From an uncultured Cyclobacteriaceae bacterium (GTDB lineage Bacteria; Bacteroidota; Bacteroidia; Cytophagales; Cyclobacteriaceae): a stretch of 64,000 nucleotides of DNA. A program made the position numbers and the translations under genes. Position 1 is the stretch's first letter; every line of letters begins with the position of its first letter. The notes beneath the pieces were generated by a model that was not told the origin of the DNA, did not search any database, and saw only the letters and a program-made list of their open reading frames with translations. The stretch is taken from positions 1-64,000 of the forward strand of contig CANLOE010000007.1 in NCBI GenBank assembly GCA_947492745.1, written 5' to 3'. Below, piece by piece: positions 1 to 7,997 of this stretch.

Positions 1-498
1 GATACGGTACAGGTCATAACCTATGGTATCATTGCTCAGCAGTGCGCCCAGGTTCGTAATCTCTTTTTTCGCTTCCCCCCCCCTTAGTATGTTCTTTTGG
101 TAGGACTCGGTCAATAGCTCGGTTTTTCGTATTCCCGGCAGTATTTTTTCATCAATATAGCTGGCAACCCAATCCCTTCTCTCCTTTGAACGCTTTTTAT
201 CCAATAATATCCCAATACCCAACGAATCGTACCAGTCGCTGAGACCGGCATAGCGTTCGATAATCCGGTCCTTGGTCTCCCGGACCAGGGTATCCCCTAT
301 GTGCAGGGAGTCCACGCGGAAGCGATAGCCTCTATACTCGGGCTTTTCCACTACTTTTTCTTCTTTAGGGCGCGAAGAAGTCTCCTCGGAAAGGATGAGC
401 GATGTTGTATCCTGTTTTTCCCTTCCGCTTTCCTTGGTCTCTCCACAGGAAAACAGGAGTGCTAGGGAAAAGAGTATGATATTGGTATTTGTTCTCAT
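1..498 (-). CDS. Tandem-array lipoprotein, copy 1 (3' end beyond window)
   Basis: This is the last visible member of a tandem family of paralogous lipoproteins. The ATG is at 498 and the frame is open through position 1, so about 166 residues are seen and the C-terminus is missing. It has the same N-terminal signal peptide with a cysteine after LLFS as the other copies, a Glu-rich linker, and the shared RFRVDSLHIGD segment. Its middle segment (after DWYDSL) differs from every other copy. Bases 1-76 are identical to 3287-3362 in copy 5, a sign of segment exchange. Function unknown; see the hypothesis for copies 2-5. It lies 22 bases downstream of copy 2 in the same direction. Confidence 0.85.
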   Translation of the reverse strand, partial: MRTNTNIILFSLALLFSCGETKESGREKQDTTSLILSEETSSRPKEEKVVEKPEYRGYRFRVDSLHIGDTLVRETKDRIIERYAGLSDWYDSLGIGILLDKKRSKERRDWVASYIDEKILPGIRKTELLTESYQKNILRGGEAKKEITNLGALLSNDTIGYDLYRI

Positions 499-520
499 GG
501 TTCCTGTACAATCGTTTTTT

Positions 521-1315
521 TCAAAATCCCCATCGATGCTGTGTACGGTCCTCCTCGATATCCATATCGTCGAGGAACCACTCCCCCTCCTTCCTTACCC
601 AGTGGAATATCAGGAACACGTAGAGGTAAGGGCGGGCTTCCCCGAACAGATAATAGGGTACACTGAGCTGCGCTTTATCGCCCTCTAAATGCACCATCTC
701 CCGAAGACAGTTCTGTACCGTATCCTCACCCAGCGAAGGGAGCATGTCATACTCCACGGGTACGGCATCTATATCATGTTGGTACTCAAGGTAATAACGG
801 TACGGAGGGGTAGAGGAGGATTTAATACTATGAAAATCATAACCTATGGTATCATTGCTCAGCAATGCGCCCAGATTGGTCAGCTCTTTCTTTGCTTCCC
901 CACTCCCTTTTATACGCTCTCGGTAGGATTCGGTCAGTAAATCCGTATTTTCTATTCCCAAAAACAGGTCTTCTATGTCGTGTGTACCGAACCATTCTTG
1001 ATCGACCGTTTCAACATTTCTTATTACTCCCTCGTTCAGCGAATCGTACCAGTCGCTGAGACCAGCATAGCGTTCGATGATTCGGTCCTTGGTCTCCCGG
1101 ACCAGGGAATCCCCTATGTGCAGGGAGTCCACGCGGAAGCGATAGCCTGTGTACTCTGGCTTTTCCACTACTTTTTCTTCTTCTGGGGGCGAAGAAGTCT
1201 CCTCGGAAAGAGCGACCGATGCGGTATCCTGTTTTTCCTTTCCGCTTTCCTTGGTCTCTCCGCAGGAAAACAGGAGCACTAGGGAAAAGAGTATGATATT
1301 CGTGTTTGTTCTCAT
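521..1315 (-). CDS. Tandem-array lipoprotein, copy 2
   Basis: 264-residue predicted lipoprotein. The signal peptide ends at Cys18 (LLFSC), followed by a charged Glu-rich linker (about 19-52), a conserved segment (about 57-94), a variable segment (95-140) and a conserved C-terminal part (141-264). The C-terminal stretch ending in RTQHRWGF, with an EGEWFLDD turn, loosely recalls an NTF2-like fold, but I cannot show that. The variable segment is nearly identical in DNA to that of copy 4, whereas the C-terminal part is nearly identical to copy 3, so the gene is a mosaic. It should be anchored in the envelope. Position downstream of a peptidoglycan hydrolase makes an immunity role conceivable; this is inference. 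Confidence 0.9.
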   Translation of the reverse strand: MRTNTNIILFSLVLLFSCGETKESGKEKQDTASVALSEETSSPPEEEKVVEKPEYTGYRFRVDSLHIGDSLVRETKDRIIERYAGLSDWYDSLNEGVIRNVETVDQEWFGTHDIEDLFLGIENTDLLTESYRERIKGSGEAKKELTNLGALLSNDTIGYDFHSIKSSSTPPYRYYLEYQHDIDAVPVEYDMLPSLGEDTVQNCLREMVHLEGDKAQLSVPYYLFGEARPYLYVFLIFHWVRKEGEWFLDDMDIEEDRTQHRWGF

Positions 1316-1337
1316 GGTTCCTGTACAATCGTTTTTT

Positions 1338-2141
1338 TCAAAATCCCCATCGATGCTGGGTACGGTCCTCCTCGATGTCCATACCGTCGAGGAACCACTC
1401 CCCCTCCTTCCTTACCCAGTGGAATATCAGGAACACGTAGAGGTAAGGGCGGGCTTCCCCGAACAGATAATAGGGTACACTGAGCTGCGCTTTATCGCCC
1501 TCTAAATGCACCATCTCCCGAAGACAGTTCTGTACCGTGTCCTCACCCAGCGAAGGGAGCATGTCATACTCCACGGGTACGGCATCTATATCATGTTGGT
1601 ACTCAAGGTAATAACGGTACGGAGGGGTAGAGGAGGATTTAATACTATGAAAATCATAACCTATGGTATCATTGCTCAGCAATGCGCCCAGATTGGTCAG
1701 CTCTTTCTTTGCTTCCCCACTCTCCCTTATACGCTCTCGGTAGGACTCGGCCAGTAGCCCTGCCTTGGATATCCCCGGCAGTATACTTTCTTCCTTAGTT
1801 TTCATGATGGCATCCCTAAATTCTCCTGACGGTTTCTTTTCCATCCAATCTATATCCTCATTCAGCGAATCGTACCAGTCGCTGAGACCGGCATAGCGTT
1901 CGATAATCCGGTCCTTGGTCTCCCGGACCAGGGAATCCCCTATGTGCAGGGAGTCCACGCGGAAGCGATAGCCTGTGTACTCGGGCTTTTCCACTACTTT
2001 TTCTTCTTCGGAAGGCGAAGGGGGCTCTTCGGAAAGGATGAGCGATGTTGTATCCTGTTTTTCCCTTCCGCTTTCCTTGGTCTCTCCACAGGAAAACAGG
2101 AGCACTAGGGAACAGAGTATGGTATTGGTATTTGTTCTCAT
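1338..2141 (-). CDS. Tandem-array lipoprotein, copy 3
   Basis: 267-residue paralogue of the flanking genes, with the same signal peptide and lipobox cysteine. Its variable middle segment contains a WMEKKPSGEFRD stretch and is related to that of copy 5 but not to copies 2 and 4. From about residue 141 it matches copy 2 almost base for base: across roughly 330 bases (about 1395-1722 against 578-905) I see one difference. It is separated from copies 2 and 4 by 22-base linkers of nearly identical sequence, and the minus-strand linker has AGGA three bases before the ATG. Function unknown. Confidence 0.9.
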   Translation of the reverse strand: MRTNTNTILCSLVLLFSCGETKESGREKQDTTSLILSEEPPSPSEEEKVVEKPEYTGYRFRVDSLHIGDSLVRETKDRIIERYAGLSDWYDSLNEDIDWMEKKPSGEFRDAIMKTKEESILPGISKAGLLAESYRERIRESGEAKKELTNLGALLSNDTIGYDFHSIKSSSTPPYRYYLEYQHDIDAVPVEYDMLPSLGEDTVQNCLREMVHLEGDKAQLSVPYYLFGEARPYLYVFLIFHWVRKEGEWFLDGMDIEEDRTQHRWGF

Positions 2142-2163
2142 GGTTCCTGTACAATCGTTTTTT

Positions 2164-2958
2164 TCAAAATCCCCATCGATGCTGCGTGCGGTCCTCCTCG
2201 ATGTCCATACCGTCGAGGAACCACTCCCCCTCCTTCCTTACCCAGTGGAAGATAAGGAATACGTAGAGGTAAGGACGGGACTCCCCAATCAAGTAATAAG
2301 GGACGCTCAGTTCTGCCCGCTCTCCATTCAAGCGCACCATCTCCCGAAGGCAGTTCTGGACCGTATCCTCACCCAGCGAAGGGAGCATGTCATACTCCAC
2401 GGGAACGGCATCTATATGATGTTGGTACTCAAGGTATTCTCGGTAAAACGCAGTCAAACTGGATTTGATTCGGTACAGGTCATAACCTATGGTATCATTG
2501 CTCAGCAATGCGCCCAGATTGGTCAGCTCTTTCTTTGCTTCCCCACTCCCTTTTATACGCTCTCGGTAGGATTCGGTCAGTAAATCCGTATTTTCTATTC
2601 CCAAAAACAGGTCTTCTATGTCGTGTGTACCGAACCATTCTTGATCGACCGTTTCAACATTTCTTATTACTCCCTCGTTCAGCGAATCGTACCAGTCGCT
2701 GAGACCAGCATAGCGTTCGATGATTCGGTCCTTGGTCTCCCGGACCAGGGAATCCCCTATGTGCAGGGAGTCCACGCGGAAGCGATAGCCTATATACTCT
2801 GGCTTTTCCACTACTTTTTCTTCTTCTGGGGGCGAAGAAGTCTCCTCGGAAAGAGCGGCCGATGTGGTATCCTGTTTTTCCTTTACGCTTTCCTTGGTCT
2901 CTCCGCAGGAAAACAGGAGTGTTAGTGAAAAGAGTATGATATTCGTGTTTGTTCTCAT
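2164..2958 (-). CDS. Tandem-array lipoprotein, copy 4
   Basis: 264-residue paralogue. The frame is open up to 3042, but the ATG at 2958 is preferred because it aligns with the other copies and starts the signal peptide; the upstream part overlaps copy 5. Variable segment (residues 95-140) almost identical to copy 2; C-terminal part (ERAELSVPYYLIGESR) matches copy 5 instead of copies 2 and 3. Of the five copies it shows most plainly that segments have moved independently. Predicted envelope lipoprotein of unknown function. Confidence 0.88.
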   Translation of the reverse strand: MRTNTNIILFSLTLLFSCGETKESVKEKQDTTSAALSEETSSPPEEEKVVEKPEYIGYRFRVDSLHIGDSLVRETKDRIIERYAGLSDWYDSLNEGVIRNVETVDQEWFGTHDIEDLFLGIENTDLLTESYRERIKGSGEAKKELTNLGALLSNDTIGYDLYRIKSSLTAFYREYLEYQHHIDAVPVEYDMLPSLGEDTVQNCLREMVRLNGERAELSVPYYLIGESRPYLYVFLIFHWVRKEGEWFLDGMDIEEDRTQHRWGF

Positions 2959-2981
2959 GGTTCCTGTACAATCGTTTTTTT

Positions 2982-3788
2982 TCAAAAACCCCATCGATGC
3001 TGCGTGCGGTCCTCCTCGATATCCATATCGTCGAGGAACCACTCCCCCTCCTTTCTTACCCAGTGGAAGATAAGGAATGCGTAGAGGTAAGGACGGGACT
3101 CCCCAATCAAGTAATAAGGGACGCTCAGTTCTGCCCGCTCTCCATTCAAGCGCACCATCTCCCGAAGGCAGTTCTGTACCGTATCCTCACCCAGCGAAGG
3201 GAGCATGTCATACTCCACGGGTACGGCATCTATATTATGTTGATACTCAAGGTATTCTCGATAAGGGGGGGTAGATGGGGGTTTGATACGGTACAGGTCA
3301 TAACCTATGGTATCATTGCTCAGCAGTGCGCCCAGGTTCGTAATCTCTTTTTTCGCTTCCCTACCTTCCAAGATTCGATCTTTATAAACTTTTGTTAGCA
3401 GATCAGTCTTGGGTATGCCCGGTAGAATCCGGTTTTGCCTGGACTTTAGAATCTTTTCTCTGTATTCTCCCGAAGGTTCTTTTTCCATCCACTGGATACC
3501 CCTATTAAGCGAATCGTACCAGTTACTGAGACCGGCATAGCGTTCGATGACCTGGTCCTTGGTCTCCAGGACCAGGGTATCCCCTATGTGCAGGGAGTCC
3601 ACACGGAAGCGATAGCCTCTATACTCGGGCTTTTCCACTACTTTTTCTTCTTCGGCAGGCGAAGAAGTCTCCTCGGAAAGAGCGACCGATATGGTATCCT
3701 GTTTTTCCTTTCCGCTTTCCTTGGTCTCTCCACAGGAAAACAGGAGCACTAGGGAACAGAGTATGGTATTGGTATTTGTTCTCATCAT
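2982..3788 (-). CDS. Tandem-array lipoprotein, copy 5 (first in array)
   Basis: 268 residues if started at the first of two adjacent ATG codons (3788 or 3785). It is the operon-proximal copy, starting 12 bases after the stop of the peptidoglycan hydrolase, so the two are probably transcribed together and perhaps translationally coupled. Lipobox LLFSC and layout as in the other copies. The variable segment (WMEKEPSGEYRE ... ILPGIPKTDLLTKVYKDRI) differs from its neighbours. Physical linkage to the hydrolase is the basis for suggesting an immunity or partner role. No known domain recognised. Confidence 0.88.
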   Translation of the reverse strand: MMRTNTNTILCSLVLLFSCGETKESGKEKQDTISVALSEETSSPAEEEKVVEKPEYRGYRFRVDSLHIGDTLVLETKDQVIERYAGLSNWYDSLNRGIQWMEKEPSGEYREKILKSRQNRILPGIPKTDLLTKVYKDRILEGREAKKEITNLGALLSNDTIGYDLYRIKPPSTPPYREYLEYQHNIDAVPVEYDMLPSLGEDTVQNCLREMVRLNGERAELSVPYYLIGESRPYLYAFLIFHWVRKEGEWFLDDMDIEEDRTQHRWGF

Positions 3789-3800
3789 GTGATTTGATTT

Positions 3801-6800
3801 TTATCGTTTTTTTTCAATAGCAGTTTTCTTTTCACTGGGGGAGGCCTCCAGATCGCTGAGCTCGAAGTGCCAGGTCTCCCCAGACCCGCCAGCGCGGACC
3901 AGACCGAAGTTGAGGGCAATGAGATCGATCATGGCCTCCTTGGGCCGGACAAAGTTGTGGTAATTGATGTCCATGGCGCCGCCCTCCGTATGGCGGGAAA
4001 CTCCTAAGTCTTCAGGAAGGGGCAGGCATTTCGCTCCACGTTTGAACCCCGCCGAGGCTGCCTTCCGGATATTGCTGCGGCCCAGGCTCAATGTGGCCAC
4101 ATAGGCCTGTACAGCGGCATAGTCCAGGTCGGTGGCGCGGCCCTCCCTATCCGTGGTGAAATGGGATTTCTTCGCCCATTGATGGCCATGTTCATCTTCC
4201 ACATAATCTCCCTTCAAATATATCTTATCCGTATCCCCATTGTACATGCGAATCAGATTATTCTTGATCTCGGCCTTATTGCGGTCTGTGACGATGCGGT
4301 ACTGTACGGCAAAACCATGGGCCCTGACCCGACTGCGCACCGCATCGCGGACCTGCATGTCCCCTTTGTAGAGGCCCACGAGGACGAGAAACCGGTGCAG
4401 CTTTTCCATACGGCCCTGCAGGACCGAACTGAGTCGGGTACCCTGGTCCTCGATGTCCTTATCATCGATGAGTACCTTCGCCTCGACCGTGGCGGTCAGG
4501 GCATTGAAATAGTCTTCGTCTTGGGCCGCCAGTCGGGCGATGGAAAGTACCTCGTTCAGGGGAGCCTGTCCTTCGGCCCCCGTCAGGTACTGCAATTTGT
4601 CGAGTGTGGCATAATAGGCCTCCCTATCGGTGGCCCCTTCGTAAAGGGATGGGTCATATTTATCTCGGGTCACATATCCGATGATATGTTTCTTGCGATA
4701 GCCCGAGAGCTTCTGGTCGGTGAGGCCGCCCTGGGCAATGTTCCCATCTTCATAAAGGCCCTCGGAACACTGGTATTCGCGGATGGCCGTGATGAGGCCC
4801 GCTGTGGGTTTGGCCATCAGTAGGGTCTTCAGGGGAATCGTATAGCCGAGGTCCTGTAGCTTTCGGGCCACGGAGAGTACATCCTCGGGGTAATTTTCGG
4901 GCCTCTTGCCCCCGATATCGGCCCCTACATCTCCCCGAAGTCGGGAGCGGAAACGGGCCTTGCGGAGGATGGTATTGAGGGTGCCCCGGTTGGGGTAGAG
5001 GAGGGGCAGCCCACTGTTGTAGCCGCCACTCTCGGGGAAAAGGGCCTTTACTGTGGTCCCCCTGGCGGACATGTTCCCATCGGGGTCGGGCATCAGCTCC
5101 CTGTCCTTCTGAAAGGCCTTGATGGCCTCGATGAAGGTGCTGTCCGCCTCGCCCTGGACCAGGGCGGCTTCCGAAAGGCTGTAGTCCAGTGTCTTCAGTT
5201 GCGCGGAGGCACGTTTTACATCGTCTTTGTAATTGTCCACTCCGCTCCCCGGGTCTGCCCCCACGGAACCCATCAGGCCCTGTTTGAAGGTACTGTGCAG
5301 GTGTTCGATATCGCGGTCCACATCGCGGCGCTGTCCCGAGTAGAAGAGGCCTCTTTTCGTAGCGGTCCATTGTTTCACCTCCATGGTCACTTCTATCCTG
5401 TCGGCAAGCTCGGCCATCTTTTGATTGTGGAAAAGGCTGTTGAGCCTGGCGCGGAGCTCTCCGACCATGCGCCGGCGGAGCGGGAGGGACAGCCTGGCGA
5501 GTTCCGCGTTCGTCAGCCCATGGGCCATGGCATGGGCCAGGTTATCGCGCTCATGGTGCCACAGGGCATCGAAGACGGCCAGCACTAGATCGGGATGGTG
5601 CGGGGCGATACCGTTCATGGTCCCGGCAAGGGCAAGGGTATCGCTGCTGTTCACGATGAGGTCCTTGGCCGTGCTTTCATCGGCCTTCATGGCGCGTATG
5701 GCAGCGATGCGCTCCTGTGTTGCCCGGGCGGCATCCCGTTTGCGTTTCTCCTCTTTGGCCGCGGCTTCCTTTTGGGCTTCCGCTACGGCCAGTGCCTGGG
5801 CCTCTGCGGCAGCTTTTGCTTCGGCCCTGCGCTGCTTTTCCTGTAGCCAGCGGGGGTACTCGCGGAGCTTGAGGGCCACTTCCCCGGGAGCGGTATCGAT
5901 GAGCTGCCGGAGCGTACCGTTGGGAGAGGGGTCCACGCGGCCATCGATATGCCGCTCCTCACTGCGCAGTACTTTCTGCTGAAAGGTGCGGATAGCGGCG
6001 ATGGTCAGGGGCAGTTTCTCCTCAGCGATGGGCGGCAGGCCGACCGTGGAATCTTCGGGTCCTTCGCTGGGCACTTTGGCATCTTCCATTTTGGCAAGGC
6101 TACTGCTCATCCGGGAAAGTGGGGAGGTGTGTACCAGGGGCCATTCCTTTTTGGCCTCGGTAAGGCTCAACAGCCCCAGTTCCACGAGCCGGTTCTGTAC
6201 GAACCGTACGTCCAGGGTATGATTACTGCCCCCGCTACCGCCCACGGAGGCGGAGATGGCATATCTCGGGGCCTCCACTTCGGAAACCACTTCCGCCGCG
6301 CCGGAGGTGGTCCGTGGTCCTTCCCCTCCAAAGGTGGTCAGGCTTTCATAGTACCGGGCCCTGGCCCATATGTCGGCGGAGTAGTCGTTGCCCGTGGTGC
6401 CCCGGTCCATGCCCTCTAGGGTATCCACGTTCCTGGCATCGAAGTTATAGGCGGCCACGGCACCGCGCAGCTGTTCGGCCTCGGACCAGGTGGGATGCTT
6501 TCTGACGATCCTTTTCAGCTGCCCTGCGAGTATGCCGACCGCTTGGTCGATATGCTCCTCACTGCGGGTGGTACCTTTGATTTCGTGGTTGTCCTTATCG
6601 ACCTGCATCAGCCCAAAGCCCTTGGCATCGGAGCTTCCGTAGCCTGTGGCACTGAGGGCCTTTCCTCCGCGTGATTCCCGGCTGGCAATCGCGGCCACCA
6701 GGGCGGGCGGTAAGTCGTACTTGCGGCCCACCTTTTTGAAAAGGGGCACCTGCTCCATCATCCGCTCCAGGTCATCCTTGGCCATGCGCTCCGAGGCGGC

Positions 6801-7850
6801 CACTCCCGTCAGACCGTGACTGTCCTGTCGGGAGGTAATTTCTCCCGCTCCCGTGGTCTCCATGGACTGTAGCAGGGACAGGGCAGGAGTACCCTCTCCC
6901 GGTACCGTGACCGCTATCTCCGGACTGCCTTCGGGACCTATGGTGGCCCTCAGGGAAGCCGGGGCTGTCAGGGTTTCGATAGGGGCCAAAGCTTCGACGG
7001 CTTCCTTCTCGGGAATGACGATGGTCTCTCCTGCCTCAAAGCCCGCTATCCTGCGGGCACCGTAATAGTGCAACAGTGTGGGATTGGCCGTTTTCAATGC
7101 TTCGGGGTCCACCCCGAACTTTTCCGCTATACGGGCCAGGTTCTCCCCGGCGGATACGGTATAGGTCTTTTGCGAGGGCAGGGAGGGTGTTGTTTCTTCC
7201 TCTTCCCAGGTCCTTTCGTGGCCTTCGGTAAGCAATCCGTTCTGTTGCGCTGCCGTACCGGGACCCACCGTGCCGCCGCTGTCCGTGGTGGCGGGAATGA
7301 TGATCTCGGTACCTTCCCGAAAGCCCCAGACCGTCCCCCGTCTGCCCTGATAGGCCTGAACGCTGTCTTGGTTGGCCCTTTTCAGCTCCTCTTCTTCCAC
7401 ACCGAATTTCGCGGCAATCATGGCAAGGCTCTCCCCATGGGCCACACGGTACCGTTGCGGTCTTTCGGGAGTGGCACTGATGCGCGCGTTGGCCCGGTTC
7501 AGGTAGTCGGTTTCGGGACTGCCCCTTTTCAGGAGTTCCGAATAATCGGGCAAGTGGTCGAACCCGAGCCGGAAGCTGCCATTGCTGCCGAAACCCGTGT
7601 AAGCCTGTAGTTCCCTATCGTTCATGGGACTGCCGTCCTCCTTGGTAGGGCGGAGCGGGGTCCGAGGGGGACGGGTTTCCTGCCTTCGCTGTGCGTAGGG
7701 AAAGTTCCGTCCCTCTTTTCCGGGGCGGTGGCCCTGCCCTTTGTTCCTGTTCTGTTTCTCTTCGTACATAGTGGATACTGTATGGCCATTGGCCTTCATT
7801 GGTCGTTTTATACCCGACCGCAATGGTTCGGGGGCGGACTGAAAGGTCAT
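3801..7850 (-). CDS. Multidomain peptidoglycan hydrolase (LysM x2, goose-type lysozyme, PG-binding x3, M15 peptidase)
   Basis: 1349 residues. Order: basic, low-complexity N-terminus (1-130) without a signal peptide; LysM at about 133-187 and 229-281; goose-type lysozyme domain at about 366-510, with the catalytic Glu in ASRESRGG (Glu392) and the family motif GFGLMQVD; a peptidoglycan-binding-like domain (543-656); an Ala/Glu/Lys-rich helix (665-725); two more PG-binding-like domains (862-940, 972-1050), each opening with a VGAD motif; and a C-terminal M15 (VanY-like) peptidase with SRHTEGGAMD (His1287, Asp1294) and GETWHFE (Glu1325, His1328). By family knowledge it should cut both glycan strands and peptide stems. 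Lack of a Sec signal implies export by another route. Starts at 7799 and 7769 are also possible. The gene is conspicuously G+C-rich. Confidence 0.9.
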   Translation of the reverse strand: MTFQSAPEPLRSGIKRPMKANGHTVSTMYEEKQNRNKGQGHRPGKEGRNFPYAQRRQETRPPRTPLRPTKEDGSPMNDRELQAYTGFGSNGSFRLGFDHLPDYSELLKRGSPETDYLNRANARISATPERPQRYRVAHGESLAMIAAKFGVEEEELKRANQDSVQAYQGRRGTVWGFREGTEIIIPATTDSGGTVGPGTAAQQNGLLTEGHERTWEEEETTPSLPSQKTYTVSAGENLARIAEKFGVDPEALKTANPTLLHYYGARRIAGFEAGETIVIPEKEAVEALAPIETLTAPASLRATIGPEGSPEIAVTVPGEGTPALSLLQSMETTGAGEITSRQDSHGLTGVAASERMAKDDLERMMEQVPLFKKVGRKYDLPPALVAAIASRESRGGKALSATGYGSSDAKGFGLMQVDKDNHEIKGTTRSEEHIDQAVGILAGQLKRIVRKHPTWSEAEQLRGAVAAYNFDARNVDTLEGMDRGTTGNDYSADIWARARYYESLTTFGGEGPRTTSGAAEVVSEVEAPRYAISASVGGSGGSNHTLDVRFVQNRLVELGLLSLTEAKKEWPLVHTSPLSRMSSSLAKMEDAKVPSEGPEDSTVGLPPIAEEKLPLTIAAIRTFQQKVLRSEERHIDGRVDPSPNGTLRQLIDTAPGEVALKLREYPRWLQEKQRRAEAKAAAEAQALAVAEAQKEAAAKEEKRKRDAARATQERIAAIRAMKADESTAKDLIVNSSDTLALAGTMNGIAPHHPDLVLAVFDALWHHERDNLAHAMAHGLTNAELARLSLPLRRRMVGELRARLNSLFHNQKMAELADRIEVTMEVKQWTATKRGLFYSGQRRDVDRDIEHLHSTFKQGLMGSVGADPGSGVDNYKDDVKRASAQLKTLDYSLSEAALVQGEADSTFIEAIKAFQKDRELMPDPDGNMSARGTTVKALFPESGGYNSGLPLLYPNRGTLNTILRKARFRSRLRGDVGADIGGKRPENYPEDVLSVARKLQDLGYTIPLKTLLMAKPTAGLITAIREYQCSEGLYEDGNIAQGGLTDQKLSGYRKKHIIGYVTRDKYDPSLYEGATDREAYYATLDKLQYLTGAEGQAPLNEVLSIARLAAQDEDYFNALTATVEAKVLIDDKDIEDQGTRLSSVLQGRMEKLHRFLVLVGLYKGDMQVRDAVRSRVRAHGFAVQYRIVTDRNKAEIKNNLIRMYNGDTDKIYLKGDYVEDEHGHQWAKKSHFTTDREGRATDLDYAAVQAYVATLSLGRSNIRKAASAGFKRGAKCLPLPEDLGVSRHTEGGAMDINYHNFVRPKEAMIDLIALNFGLVRAGGSGETWHFELSDLEASPSEKKTAIEKKR

Positions 7851-7997
7851 TGCGAAAGCACTGTTCCGCCCGGAACGGCCCTAATGGCCCCTACATGGGT
7901 GAAATGGTGCCCCTGCGGGATTTTCCACCGATTTGCCGGTACCCGGATCTGCCGTTTCACTTTTTCCCGGGTATACCTTAGCGATGGTGCCATTGGG

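Noticed and set aside
395-3398. Plus-strand frames repeated along the lipoprotein array
   Set aside because: They recur because the opposite-strand genes are duplicated; low-complexity translations without start signals.
1-3788. CRISPR-like periodicity
   Set aside because: The repeat unit is about 820 bases and each unit codes for a full lipoprotein; there are no short repeats with spacers.
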